DNA of 64,000 nt from Burkholderiales bacterium (GCA_016000195.1 JAECRO010000011.1:1-64000); one strand, 5' to 3'; positions 48,651 to 57,494 are shown, counted from the stretch's first letter. The notes: generated from the letters alone by a model not told the origin. A program made the numbers and translations.

Positions 48651-49999
48651 TCCGGCGCTGGATCGTTTTTGCCTGCTGTGCGGTTGTTGGCGGCGTTCTG
48701 GGCTGGTGGGCCGCATCCCGTGAAGGCCTGGCTTGGGGGTTGTTGCTGGGTGCTGCTGTCTGGCAGTTTATGGACAGTTTTTATGCCCGGCAGCTTCTTG
48801 GCTGGCTGCGCTCGGAGCAAAGCAACGAAACGCCGCTCCTGATGGCTGGTGCGCAGCCCCGTCTGCCCGGTGTGTGGGGCGAGGTTGCGGACCGCGTTCG
48901 CCGCCTGCTTAACAACCGCCATCAGCAGTACAGCGAAAGCCAGGCGCGCCTCGATGAATTCCTGGAGGCCCTGCAGGCTTCGCCCAATGGCGTGGTGTTG
49001 CTCGATGAGGAGGGCCGCATTGAATGGTGCAACCAGACAGCGGCGCAGCATTTTGGTTTGGATGCCAGGCGCGACATTCAGCAGCACATCGCCAATCTGG
49101 TGCGCGATCCGGGTTTCAATGCCTTCATGGCAACGGCCAATTTCTCGCACGAGGTAGTGATTCCGGGAAATTTCAGCACACCGGCGCGGCCGGTTAAATT
49201 GTCGGTGCATGTACACCGTTACGGCAAGGACCGAAAACTCCTGCTGTCACGCGACATTACCACCCTTGAGCAGGCCGAGGCCATGCGGCGCGATTTCGTG
49301 GCCAATGTGTCGCATGAAATCCGCACGCCCCTGACCGTGGTGTCGGGCTTCATCGAAACGCTGCAAAACCTGCCATTGAAAAAGCCTGAACGCGACCGTT
49401 ACCTGGCACTGATGGCGCTGCAGTCCCAGCGCATGCAGACCCTGGTGGACGATTTGCTGACGCTGTCGCGGCTTGAAGGCAGCCCGCTGCCCGGAGCCTA
49501 TGAGTGGACCGCGACGAAAGCCCTGTTTGCCCAGTGCGAGCAGGAAGCCAGGGCGCTTTCGGGTGTGATTGCGCCCCAAGGCCATCAACTGGTCTTCGAA
49601 CCCGGCCCGGTTTGCGAAATTTCCGGCATCCAGCGGGAGATCTCCAGCGCCTTGTCCAATCTGGTGACGAATGCGGTGCGCTACACGCCTGAAGCCGGCC
49701 TGATCCGCGTCAGCTGGACGCGGCTGGCCGACGGACGCGGAGAGTTTCGCGTCAGGGATTCCGGGCCGGGCATCGAGGCGGAGCACCTGCCCCGGCTGAC
49801 CGAGCGGTTTTACCGGGTTGACCGCAGCCGTTCGCGCGAGACGGGCGGCACCGGCCTGGGCCTGGCCATCGTCAAGCATGTGGCCCAGCGCCACGGGGCA
49901 GAACTTCGGATTGAAAGCCAGGTCGGGCAGGGCTCCTGCTTTTCCATTATTTTTCCTGCTGCCCGGGTACGCGAGCAGATTCAGATTCAGCCGGCCTGA
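48647..49999 (+). CDS. phoR: phosphate sensor kinase PhoR
   Basis: The 450-residue membrane histidine kinase has two N-terminal transmembrane helices (about 5-45), a PAS domain (LQASPNGVVLLDEEGRIEWC), the H-box VANVSHEIRTPLTVVSGFI (about 219) and ATP motifs (N-box LSNLVTNAVRYTPE, G-boxes DSGPGI and ETGGTGLGLAI). It controls PhoB in response to phosphate via Pst/PhoU. Its end overlaps the convergent MATE gene by 13 bases. Confidence 0.95.
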   Translation: MIRRWIVFACCAVVGGVLGWWAASREGLAWGLLLGAAVWQFMDSFYARQLLGWLRSEQSNETPLLMAGAQPRLPGVWGEVADRVRRLLNNRHQQYSESQARLDEFLEALQASPNGVVLLDEEGRIEWCNQTAAQHFGLDARRDIQQHIANLVRDPGFNAFMATANFSHEVVIPGNFSTPARPVKLSVHVHRYGKDRKLLLSRDITTLEQAEAMRRDFVANVSHEIRTPLTVVSGFIETLQNLPLKKPERDRYLALMALQSQRMQTLVDDLLTLSRLEGSPLPGAYEWTATKALFAQCEQEARALSGVIAPQGHQLVFEPGPVCEISGIQREISSALSNLVTNAVRYTPEAGLIRVSWTRLADGRGEFRVRDSGPGIEAEHLPRLTERFYRVDRSRSRETGGTGLGLAIVKHVAQRHGAELRIESQVGQGSCFSIIFPAARVREQIQIQPA

Positions 50000-51354
50000 A
50001 TGCTGGCGCCAGGGGTCCACTGGCTGTGCCGCACGGCATACAGCAGCAAGCCCAGCAGGCAGCAGGCCACCAGCCCGATGGCCAGCGTGCTGGCCGCCCA
50101 GAAACTGCTCGCCGCCTGGGTCGGTGCATGCCCGGCAATGCCCACATAGGCCAGCTGGTAGCCGCCAAACAGACCCAGTCCCCAGAGCAACACGCCGTAC
50201 AGCGCCAGCGGCGTCATCGTGATGCGGTAGCAGCGCAGCAGGAATGCGCACAGCGCCTGCATTGCATCGGCCACATGGTAGAAGGCCACCCAGACCAGCA
50301 GGGTCGATGCCAGCGCAACGACTTCGGGGGTTGTCGAATACCAGCCGGCCAGCAGCGGCCCTGCTATTGAAATAATAGCTGCAAGCGCAAGCGCAATAAG
50401 CGCAGTGAGCTTTAAACCCATAAAAACCACGCGTTTGGCGTGGTCCGGCCGGCCCGCGCCCAGCCAGAAGGACACCCGGGCGCTGCAGGCCACCGCCATT
50501 GACAGCGGCATCATGTACAGCACGGCCGCCACGCTGGCGGCAATCTGGTGGCTGGCCGAGGCAATGATGCCCAGCCGGGCGATGAACAGCGCCATCAGCG
50601 TAAAGGACGTGACTTCAACCAGGTAGGCCAGCCCGCCGGGAATGCCGAGCCGGGCGAAGGTGCGCAGTTGCGGCCAGTCAGGCCGCTCCATCCGCCGCCA
50701 GATGGCGTAAGGCTGGTAAACATCCTGGGTGCGCAGCATGACCAGCGCCAGCACCAGCAAGGCATGGTTGACGATTAGCGTGGCCCAGGCGCAGCCGACG
50801 GCACCCATGGCATCGATGCCGCCGCCGCCGGCCACCAGCCAGATCGACAAGGGGATCTTGAGCCCCAACGCGGCAATTTGCAGCCACGTCACCAGGCGCG
50901 GTTTGCCCAGGGACTGGTTGAGGGTAGCGTAAAGCCGGAACAGCAAGGAAGGGATAAAGGCAAAGGCCAGCACGGCAAGATAGCGCTGCACTTCGCCCTG
51001 CATGAGTTCGGGCACCTGCGCCCAGCGAAGGAGCACGCCCGGAAACAGCAGGGCGGCCATGCCCACGATGCCGATGAAGCCGCACAAGTACAGGCTTTGC
51101 CGCAGCGAGCGCCCAACCGCCTCATGCCGGCGTGCGCCCAGCATTTCAGCCCATATCGGGAGCAGCGCCTGCACGATGCCGATCAGCCCGACATACACGC
51201 TGATGTAAAGGGCTGAGCCCACCGACAGCGCAGCCAGTGCCGCATCGCTGTAGCGGCCGGCAATCACGGTGTCGGCAACGCCGAAGGCCATCACCGCCAG
51301 CTGGCCGACCAGGATGGTGACTGCATGGCGGCTGACCAGCCTGATCTCGCTCAT
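49987..51354 (-). CDS. MATE-family efflux protein with an embedded dispersed repeat
   Basis: The 455-residue protein has about 12 transmembrane helices and MATE features (VGQLAVMAFGVADTVIAGRYS at the start). It would export drugs or metabolites by cation antiport. Bases 50361-50402 carry a copy of the dispersed repeat, read in frame as ALIALALAAIISIAGP within a membrane helix. The gene converges on phoR (13-base overlap), and its ATG overlaps the upstream GT-C gene by 4 bases. Confidence 0.88.
   Translation of the reverse strand: MSEIRLVSRHAVTILVGQLAVMAFGVADTVIAGRYSDAALAALSVGSALYISVYVGLIGIVQALLPIWAEMLGARRHEAVGRSLRQSLYLCGFIGIVGMAALLFPGVLLRWAQVPELMQGEVQRYLAVLAFAFIPSLLFRLYATLNQSLGKPRLVTWLQIAALGLKIPLSIWLVAGGGGIDAMGAVGCAWATLIVNHALLVLALVMLRTQDVYQPYAIWRRMERPDWPQLRTFARLGIPGGLAYLVEVTSFTLMALFIARLGIIASASHQIAASVAAVLYMMPLSMAVACSARVSFWLGAGRPDHAKRVVFMGLKLTALIALALAAIISIAGPLLAGWYSTTPEVVALASTLLVWVAFYHVADAMQALCAFLLRCYRITMTPLALYGVLLWGLGLFGGYQLAYVGIAGHAPTQAASSFWAASTLAIGLVACCLLGLLLYAVRHSQWTPGASIQAG
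50361..50402. repeat. dispersed repeat, copy 8, inside the MATE gene
   Basis: CTGCTATTGAAATAATAGCT then GCAAGCGCAAGCGC and AATAAGCGCA. It keeps the coding frame in the minus-strand exporter. Confidence 0.7.
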
Positions 51355-53120
51355 GGACGCGGCGGGGCAGCCGCCGGACTGGCCGGGCGGTTGAGGCTGA
51401 CGCGCTTGTACACCAGCATGTTTTCAGTTTTGTCGGTGGGTTTGCGCACCGTGGCCTGGAACGCCCAGTCGGGCAGGTTCACCGCGCTACTCAGGGTTGA
51501 CTGGGCCGCGACATCGACAACCAGGTAGGGGCAGCTTGCCTGCGGAGTCGCCTGGCGCAGTTCGAGCTGGCCGTGGTACTGCAGGGCTGCCGCCTGGGCG
51601 CTGCCCACGCCGTAGATTTCGACACAGCTTTTTTTATCCACCAGGCTGGCCACCTGTCGCGACAGCGGCCCGAGGCTGCGCGCGTAGTCCAGCAAAGGCA
51701 TCCAGAGTGTCATCAGCAGCAGCCAGCACAGGGTGGCGCCGCCCGCGGGCAGCACCAGCGATTTCCAGATCGCCGCCTGATGCGCGCCCGTGCGCCAGCG
51801 CACCAGCCAGGCCCAGGCCAGCGTGGCGGCTACCGCCGTGACAAAGGCAATCAGCGAAAAACTGGGCTCAAAGCCCGGCGCCAGCTTGGCGACGTTGGCG
51901 GCGGGCTGCCGTGGAGCGCCGGTTTGCATGGCAATCCAGATGACCCAGATGATGATGGCGCAGCCGGTGAAAAACAGCAGCGTGAACCAGTCGATCAGCG
52001 ACGCCACGCTGCGCTTGAGCGTGGGCAGCGCAAAGGCGGCAAGGGCGGCCAGCGGCGGCAGGCTCAGCAGCAGGCTTCGGTCAGAGGCCGTCGTGGTGAG
52101 CGTCGAGAGTACCGCCATGCCGGCAAACCACAACGGCAGGGCCACATGGCGGCTCGCCAGTTGCCGGCGCCAGCCCCACAGCGTCCACAAGGCCAGCGGC
52201 CAGGCCGGCCAGGTAAACCATAGCAGCAGGCGTCCCAGGCCTTTCCAGTCATTCCAGGCGGGCTGGCCGTCAGCGCCGGGCAGATGAATTCGCCAGCGCC
52301 ACAAATCCAGGCCAAAGCTCAGCAGTGAAACGGCCAGCGTGATGCCGGCAATCAGCAATACCCAGTGCCAGGAGTGCTGCTTGCTGGCCGCATCAGCCTC
52401 TTTTGATGAATAACCCCAGCGCCTATGGGTTGACTCCACCAGCATGCCGCCCCCGCCAAGCAGCAAGGCCAGGGTCGGGGCGCCGCTCAGTGCCAGCCCT
52501 GCCAGGCCGGCCAGCAAGCCCAGCGCCGGACCGATGATCTGGGTGGCGCGGCGGTAGGGGCTGGAGGCCATGGCATAAAACGCCAAGGCGGTAAAGCTCA
52601 GTTGCGCCAGGGCGGGCGTGGTCTCGTGTGAAAACTGCGCCAGGCCCAGGCTGGCAATCAGCGCCAGCAGGCCCGCATCGGCGATGGCCCGGGCATAGTC
52701 CACCGGATTGGCCTCGCCGCCAAAGGCAAAGGCGACGGGCTGTGCCTGGGGGCTTCGGGCCAGGTAATACACGGCATACCAGGTGGCCAGCAGGGTCAGT
52801 GCCAGCAGCAGTATGAAAGGAATGCGCACGGCCAGGGCCGGGTCAAGAAACGGCAGCAGCTTGATGGCGATGGCGCCCAGCCAGTACGGGAGCAAGGCGT
52901 CAAACCCGGTGACTTGGCCAAGCAATTGCGGCTGCAGCCAGTTGGCTGCCGCGGAGGTGAGTTCGCGCATCACGCCGAAGGCTGCAATGTCCTCGTTTTT
53001 CCAGGGGCCGCGGCCCAAAAAACCGGGCAGGATATAGGCTACGCAAAACAGCAGCAGCGCCCAGCGCGGCAGGCGTCGGACAGCGGACTGGGCGATGATG
53101 GCAGGAGATGGTTTGTTCAA
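51351..53120 (-). CDS. GT-C-type membrane glycosyltransferase-like protein
   Basis: The 589-residue protein has a short cytoplasmic start and about 12 hydrophobic helices. The first loop (GRGPWKNEDIAAFGVMREL) carries an acidic motif as in GT-C (ArnT/PMT-like) transferases, which use lipid-linked sugars. A C-terminal periplasmic domain has two cysteines (VDKKSCVEIYGVG, ASCPYLVVDV). Product uncertain. It overlaps the downstream MATE gene by 4 bases. Confidence 0.65.
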   Translation of the reverse strand: MNKPSPAIIAQSAVRRLPRWALLLFCVAYILPGFLGRGPWKNEDIAAFGVMRELTSAAANWLQPQLLGQVTGFDALLPYWLGAIAIKLLPFLDPALAVRIPFILLLALTLLATWYAVYYLARSPQAQPVAFAFGGEANPVDYARAIADAGLLALIASLGLAQFSHETTPALAQLSFTALAFYAMASSPYRRATQIIGPALGLLAGLAGLALSGAPTLALLLGGGGMLVESTHRRWGYSSKEADAASKQHSWHWVLLIAGITLAVSLLSFGLDLWRWRIHLPGADGQPAWNDWKGLGRLLLWFTWPAWPLALWTLWGWRRQLASRHVALPLWFAGMAVLSTLTTTASDRSLLLSLPPLAALAAFALPTLKRSVASLIDWFTLLFFTGCAIIIWVIWIAMQTGAPRQPAANVAKLAPGFEPSFSLIAFVTAVAATLAWAWLVRWRTGAHQAAIWKSLVLPAGGATLCWLLLMTLWMPLLDYARSLGPLSRQVASLVDKKSCVEIYGVGSAQAAALQYHGQLELRQATPQASCPYLVVDVAAQSTLSSAVNLPDWAFQATVRKPTDKTENMLVYKRVSLNRPASPAAAPPRP

Positions 53121-53183
53121 AACGGCTTGACGGTGGGAGAGGGGCAGGCGCCTAACGCGCGGGGCGTGGCAAATTTTGCCGAA

Positions 53184-53216
53184 AAAAAAGCAGCCTGAAA
53201 TTCAGGCTGCTTTTTT
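53184..53216 (-). terminator. Rho-independent terminator of rpmE2
   Basis: A long perfect stem, GCAGCCTGAA with TTCAGGCTGC, is flanked by A6 and T6 runs. On the minus strand it follows the L31 stop; it may act in both directions. Confidence 0.9.
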
Positions 53217-53241
53217 GCCGACGGGCGAAAAGCTTTGCAGC

Positions 53242-53535
53242 TTATTCAGCGGCGACCGGTGCAGCCTCAGGCGCTGCTTCTTTGGCGGCGGTTTTGCCAA
53301 AGCGGTTGCGGAAGCGCTCAACGCGGCCGCCCATGTTGTCCACGGATTTTTGCGTGCCGGTGTAGAACGGGTGCGATTCGCTGGACGTGTCGAGCTTGTA
53401 CAGCGGCAGTTCGCGGCCGTCTTCCATCTTCACCATTTCTTTGGTGTTCACACACGAGCGGGTCACGAACTTGAAGTTGTTGGACAAGTCCATAAAACAA
53501 ACTTCGCGGTAGTTGGGGTGAATGCCTTCTTTCAT
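53242..53535 (-). CDS. rpmE2: 50S ribosomal protein L31 type B
   Basis: The 97-residue protein starts at 53535 (MKEGIHPNYREVCFMDLSNN) after AAAGGAAAGAG. KMEDGRELPLYKLDTSSESH and VDNMGGRVERFRNRFGK are the L31 core. It lacks the CxxC zinc motif of type A, as expected for the zinc-independent paralogue. The tail is Ala/Glu/Pro-rich. Confidence 0.95.
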   Translation of the reverse strand: MKEGIHPNYREVCFMDLSNNFKFVTRSCVNTKEMVKMEDGRELPLYKLDTSSESHPFYTGTQKSVDNMGGRVERFRNRFGKTAAKEAAPEAAPVAAE

Positions 53536-53648
53536 GATTCTCTTTCCTTTTTCATTGTTTTGGCAGCCACCTGAAACCGTTCCAGGCACTTTCCATGAAG
53601 CCCGCGATTATCGCATGAGAAACAATCCCCCACGCTTGTCGCTTCGCT

Positions 53649-54060
53649 GTAAGCGCTCCAGCAACCCAGGTAAATCAAGCGGCTGTCAGGCCCGATAAAT
53701 CGGGTATCGCAGATTTCAGGGCAGCAGTGCCTCCACCTCTTCGACGGTCCTGGCCGCAGGCAGATCACGCAGCACCTGGCGCAGCCATGCGTAGGGCTCC
53801 AGCCCATTGGCCTTGGCCGTCTGCACCAGCGCGTAAATCACCGCACTGGCATGGGCGCCGGCCGGCGTGTCACTGAACAGCCAGGCCTTGCGGCCGATCA
53901 CAAAGGCCGAATCGCATTCTCACAGCGATTGTTGTCGATCGGCAGATCCCCTCGCTCGGTGTAACGCGTGAGCCGGCTCCACAAGTTGCCCATGTAGGCC
54001 AAAGCCGTGCCGAGCGCACTCCGGGGCGTAACCAGTGGTTGCGTTTTTTTGCAGCTACGC
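53649..54060 (-). pseudogene. IS66-family transposase remnant, frameshifted and truncated
   Basis: Reading leftward, the frame from about 54060 gives [20 protein letters not shown] and [16 protein letters not shown], then loses frame at about 53903, where one T is missing, and resumes as [20 protein letters not shown] to EEVEALLP. This is the C-terminal part of an IS66 TnpC transposase. The N-terminal two-thirds are absent. GTAAGCG at 53649 resembles an IS66 terminal repeat and may be the element's end. Confidence 0.85.
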
Positions 54061-54092
54061 CTGCAACTCAGCCAGAACGGTGAATGTCAAGC

Positions 54093-54494
54093 TAGGCCGG
54101 GTTCGGAAAGTTTGATGCGCTGAAGTTGTGCGACCTGGAGAAAAAGCTTCAGATGACCGCCGCACGCTTTTTGAGCGCTAAAGCAGTGCTTGATGGACTG
54201 CAGGCCAAGGCGCTTTTGGCTGGCAAAGCATACGACTCGGACAAAATTGTCCAGGCTGCACAAAATCAAGGCATGGAGGTCATCATCGCCTGCCGGGTCA
54301 ACCGCAAAAAGAACCCGCGCGTCCTGGACACGCACCGCTACAAGGCTCGCCACCTGGTGGAAAACCTTTTCCAGCGCATGAAGGTCTTTCGCCGCGTGGC
54401 CACCCGCCATGACAAGCTCGACGTCACGTTTCTGGGCTTTGTGCACATCGCCGGCACCATGAAATGGCTCCATTGACTTTCCGAACGCGGCCTA
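54093..54494 (+). mobile_element. internally deleted IS5-type element (402 bases)
   Basis: Near-perfect terminal inverted repeats (18 of 20 matches) are at 54093-54112 (TAGGCCGGGTTCGG...) and 54475-54494. Outer TA flanks fit a TA target. The inside keeps only the 3' part of the transposase gene, so it is nonautonomous and could only move with a transposase supplied elsewhere. Confidence 0.75.
54126..54476 (+). pseudogene. IS5-family transposase, C-terminal part
   Basis: The translated frame (about 116 codons) has KAYDSDKIVQAAQNQGMEVI, RKKNPRVLDTHRYKARHLVE and NLFQRMKVFRRVATRHDKL, the C-terminal catalytic region (with the final Glu of DDE) of IS5-family transposases. Roughly the first half of the gene, including the first Asp, is missing. 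The frame opens with TTG and no ribosome site. Confidence 0.85.
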
Positions 54495-54562
54495 ATGCGC
54501 TGCGCGACCATGATCTGACCGCGCATGACGGTGCGAAATGGCATTTTTCTCAAAGACATTGA

Positions 54563-54598
54563 AATATCAATCCTGAAAATTGTTATTGGATTAATATT
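54563..54598 (+). promoter_or_regulatory. inverted-repeat operator of hipBA
   Basis: AATATCAATCC at 54563-54573 and GGATTAATATT at 54588-54598 form an inverted repeat (10 of 11 pairs) in an AT-rich promoter. The ATCC and GGAT cores recall the E. coli HipB site (TATCC, 8 bases, GGATA), though the spacing here is 14 bases. Confidence 0.55.
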
Positions 54599-54605
54599 GC
54601 AGTCC

Positions 54606-54902
54606 ATGAGCGTCATGCCTTTTCCCATTCTTCCTGCCAGGAGCCTGGCCGCGCTGGGCGAGCGCGTAGCGCTCGCGCGGCGGGCGAGGGCACTGACCCA
54701 GCGTGACCTGGCCTTCCTGGCCGGTGTGGGGGCGAGCTCGGTCGTGGCACTGGAAAAAGGCCACCCGGGCGTGGCTCTCGGAACACTGGCGCGCGTGCTC
54801 GATGCCATGGACCTCCTGAGCGAGATGGACCACCTGGTGGCGCCGCAGCGGGACCAGGCGCTCACGCAGTTCGCCATCAGCCGCCTGGGAGACCGAAAAT
54901 AA
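54606..54902 (+). CDS. hipB: HipB-type XRE antitoxin and repressor
   Basis: The 98-residue protein is an XRE helix-turn-helix (ALGERVALARRARALTQRDL, then VGASSVVALEKGHPGVALGT). It precedes hipA, as in HipBA toxin-antitoxin loci, and probably binds the operator at 54563. The start is ATG 54606 or 54615; the frame upstream lies in the operator. The stop TAA at 54900 would overlap a canonical ATG of hipA. Confidence 0.82.
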   Translation: MSVMPFPILPARSLAALGERVALARRARALTQRDLAFLAGVGASSVVALEKGHPGVALGTLARVLDAMDLLSEMDHLVAPQRDQALTQFAISRLGDRK

Positions 54903-54955
54903 CCACACCCCCCACGCCAGTCTGGACTTGGCTGCCAGGCGCTGCCACGCCCACC

Positions 54956-56203
54956 TTGGCGGCCACGCTGGAACTGGCCGCCGGCCGCGGCAAGCTGCGG
55001 TACGAGGCGGCCTACTTGGGCATACCGCATGCCCGGCCGCTGGATCCGATGGCGCTGCGGTTTTCGCGCAAGTCGGCCGGGATTCCCATCCTGAAGGATG
55101 GCGGCTTTCCGGGCGTCATCCTCGATGCGATGCCGGCGGGCTACGGCGCCGATCGCCTCAATGCTCGGCATGCGCGCGAACTCAGCGCGCTCGAACTGCT
55201 CGAGCTGGGCCCGCCTGATGCTGTGGGGGCCATCGAGGTGTGCCAGGACATCGAGCGCAAGCTGGCATGGCGCCCCAGTTCACTGAACGAGCTGGTCGAG
55301 CATGTCGTGGAGCTGGAGGAATCGGCGCCCTCGAGCCGGGCCATCTGGCGCCTCCTGGACGACGGCATGACCAGCGCGGGCGGCGAGCGCCCGAAAGTCA
55401 CGCTCGTGCATGAGGGGCGCCTGTGGCTGGCCAAGCTGCAGGACCGCGGCGACGTGCCGCACCTGCCCGCCCGGGAGTACGTGGTCATGCAGATGGCCGG
55501 CGAGCTGGACATCCGGGTGCCGCAGATACTGCTCGAGCGGCACGGCGGGCGTGAAGTCTTCCTGGTCGCGCGCTTCGACCGATGCGGCGATCCGCTGCAG
55601 CCGCAGCGCCACCTGTTCGCCAGCGCCCACACGGTGCTCGGGCTGGAGGCCCGGACCGCGCCCGGCGACCCCCGGCGCTCCTACCTGGTACTGGCCGACA
55701 GGATGCGCCGCTGGATTCAGGAGGCGCCAGCCCTTCAGGACGACCTGCAGGAGCTGTGGCGGCGCATGGCCTACAACGCACTGGTCGGCAATGGCGACGA
55801 TCACCCGCGCAATCACGGCTTGATCCATGACGGGACAGGGTGGCGCCTGTCCAGGGCGTTCGACATCACCCCGCTGCCGAAGTTCGTCCGCATCCTGGCG
55901 ATGAGCGTGGCGGCCGACGGTTCACAAGAGGGCTCGGCGCTCAACCTGCTTGCCTCCTGCGCGCACTTCGGCGTGGACCTGAATCAAGGCGTTGCCTGGC
56001 TGGGCCATGCGGCTGTTCACGTAGCTGACCACTGGGAGCAGCGGCTGCGGGACTGCGGCGTTCCGGCGGGACAGACCGCGCAGTTCGCACCGGCCTTCAG
56101 GCTGGCCAGCGAACTGGCCGAGGCTCCCCGGCTACTCGAAGAGATCGCGAGCGGGATCGAGCGACAGGTCCGCAAGAGACCGCCTCATGCGGATACGCGG
56201 TAA
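54956..56203 (+). CDS. hipA: HipA-type Ser/Thr kinase toxin, altered start codon
   Basis: The kinase motifs are present: a phosphate loop SAGGERPKVTLV, catalytic GNGDDHPRNHGLI (Asp and His/Asn) and Mg-binding SRAFDITPLP. HipA kinases phosphorylate aminoacyl-tRNA synthetases and cause persistence. Homology-like sequence (TTPPTPVWTWLPGAA) extends upstream in frame to 54899, where an ATA overlaps the hipB stop; relatives would be expected to have ATGA there. The first standard start codon in frame is TTG 54956, so the N-terminus may lack about 19 residues. Confidence 0.78.
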   Translation: MAATLELAAGRGKLRYEAAYLGIPHARPLDPMALRFSRKSAGIPILKDGGFPGVILDAMPAGYGADRLNARHARELSALELLELGPPDAVGAIEVCQDIERKLAWRPSSLNELVEHVVELEESAPSSRAIWRLLDDGMTSAGGERPKVTLVHEGRLWLAKLQDRGDVPHLPAREYVVMQMAGELDIRVPQILLERHGGREVFLVARFDRCGDPLQPQRHLFASAHTVLGLEARTAPGDPRRSYLVLADRMRRWIQEAPALQDDLQELWRRMAYNALVGNGDDHPRNHGLIHDGTGWRLSRAFDITPLPKFVRILAMSVAADGSQEGSALNLLASCAHFGVDLNQGVAWLGHAAVHVADHWEQRLRDCGVPAGQTAQFAPAFRLASELAEAPRLLEEIASGIERQVRKRPPHADTR

Positions 56204-56296
56204 ATCTTAAAAACCTGGTTATTAACTGACCTTACGCGGCAGCCTGTCCTGTTAGCCTATGCGCATGAAAAATTCTGAACTGGAGTTGTAAGTTGT

Positions 56297-57286
56297 TCAA
56301 TAAAAGTTATTAATTGTCACATCCCGGACGATCGTAAGGTCGCTTGTTGAACAAGTGCGGGTGGGAATGGAATGGTGCCAATCTTTCATGGCTTGCAACG
56401 GGGTTTTGCTTTTCAGGGCAGACTGCGGTAGCTGATGGTTGTACAAGGCCACGTAGCGCAGCAAGGTCTGCTCCAGATCCTCGGCGCTGTTGAAGTGGTT
56501 CGTCTTGAGCACATCGCTGATGCGGCCATTGAAGCGCTCCACCATGCCGTTGGTTTTTGGCGTGCGAGGCTTGGTCAGGCGGTGCTCAATGCCCAGCTCT
56601 TGGCACATCTGGTCAAACTCGTGGTTCCCTGTGGGCTGGCGCTCACGCGAGGCAAACAAGCGATCCGTGAACTCCTTGCCGTTGTCGGTCAAAAGCTTGA
56701 CTATCTTGAGCGGGCAGGCCTTGTGCAGCGCTTTGAGGAAGCTTCGGGCGCTGGCAGCAGTCTTGTCTTTCTTGACCGCAATGAACACCCAGCGCGTGGC
56801 CCGGTCAACGGCCACGAACAGGTAGCTCCTGCTGGTCTGGTCGGCCATCTGCGGCAGGTATTTGACATCCATATGCAGGTAGCCCGGCTCGTAGCTCTTG
56901 AATGTCTTGTGCGGCTCGCGCGGGGTAGCGGGCTTGAGCGCATGCAGGTTTCCCACCCCATGGCGGCGCAGGCAGCGGTCCAGTCCCGAGCGCGAGACAG
57001 CCTTGCACAGAAATTCCCGCGTCACCGCCAGCAAGTCATCCAGGGGCAGCAGCAGCGTTTTTCTCAGGTGCACCACGATCATCTCCTGCGCTGGCGTGAG
57101 GGTGGTTTGCAGCCGGTGGGCGGTGTGGGGGCGGTCCTGCACCGTCTCGCGCGACTTCCACTTGTAGACCGTCGCTTCAGTAACGCCATAACGGCAAGCC
57201 AGGGTATGGGCACTCTCGGCGCTGGCGGCAATCTCTGCCCGCACCGCCGGGGTGGTACGGGCTTGCTTGTGCAAGGCGATCATCAT
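56297..57286 (-). CDS. IS481-family transposase
   Basis: The 329-residue protein has an N-terminal HTH (ACRYGVTEATVYKWKSRET), then the DDE catalytic core: first Asp in YLHMDVKYLPQ, second Asp in KLLTDNGKEFTD, Glu in NGMVERFNGRISD. The start is ATG 57286 or 57283. Its frame passes through the left inverted repeat (coding RDVT) and ends at 56297 in flanking DNA, so its last six or so residues come from the insertion site. Confidence 0.9.
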   Translation of the reverse strand: MMIALHKQARTTPAVRAEIAASAESAHTLACRYGVTEATVYKWKSRETVQDRPHTAHRLQTTLTPAQEMIVVHLRKTLLLPLDDLLAVTREFLCKAVSRSGLDRCLRRHGVGNLHALKPATPREPHKTFKSYEPGYLHMDVKYLPQMADQTSRSYLFVAVDRATRWVFIAVKKDKTAASARSFLKALHKACPLKIVKLLTDNGKEFTDRLFASRERQPTGNHEFDQMCQELGIEHRLTKPRTPKTNGMVERFNGRISDVLKTNHFNSAEDLEQTLLRYVALYNHQLPQSALKSKTPLQAMKDWHHSIPTRTCSTSDLTIVRDVTINNFY

Positions 57287-57395
57287 GATGCAGTCCTTTC
57301 TTCGGTCTTTAGCTGCTCCATCAGCCCACGCATTACATCGCGAGCCATGAATAGTGGATATCGCCTTGAGTCTATAAATCATCCGGGACTTTATA
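56315..57395 (-). mobile_element. IS481-type insertion sequence, apparently complete (about 1.08 kb)
   Basis: Imperfect ends TGTCACATCCCGGACGAT (56315) and, inverted, TATAAAGTCCCGGATGAT (57395) share TCCCGGA and GAT (13 of 20 positions). They bracket one intact transposase gene. No clear target duplication was seen. The exact ends are estimates. Confidence 0.65.
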
Positions 57396-57459
57396 TCTAG
57401 GTTTAATGGGTAAATCGGCCCAGTGATCCACTGTGGTTTATGGAGCGCTTACGAAGGAC

Positions 57460-57494
57460 GGGCGCATGCAGCTATCAAAAATAGAGTAAAACAG
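57460..57494. repeat. dispersed repeat, copy 9
   Basis: GGGCGCATGCAGCTATC then AAAAATAGAGTAAAACAG. It is nearly identical to the copy inside hscB and lies next to the SDR terminator, at the edge of the mobile segment. Confidence 0.75.

Noticed and set aside
53649-57395. Genomic island with integrase and attachment sites
   Set aside because: Only IS remnants, one IS and hipBA are present; there is no integrase, tRNA junction or direct repeat boundary.
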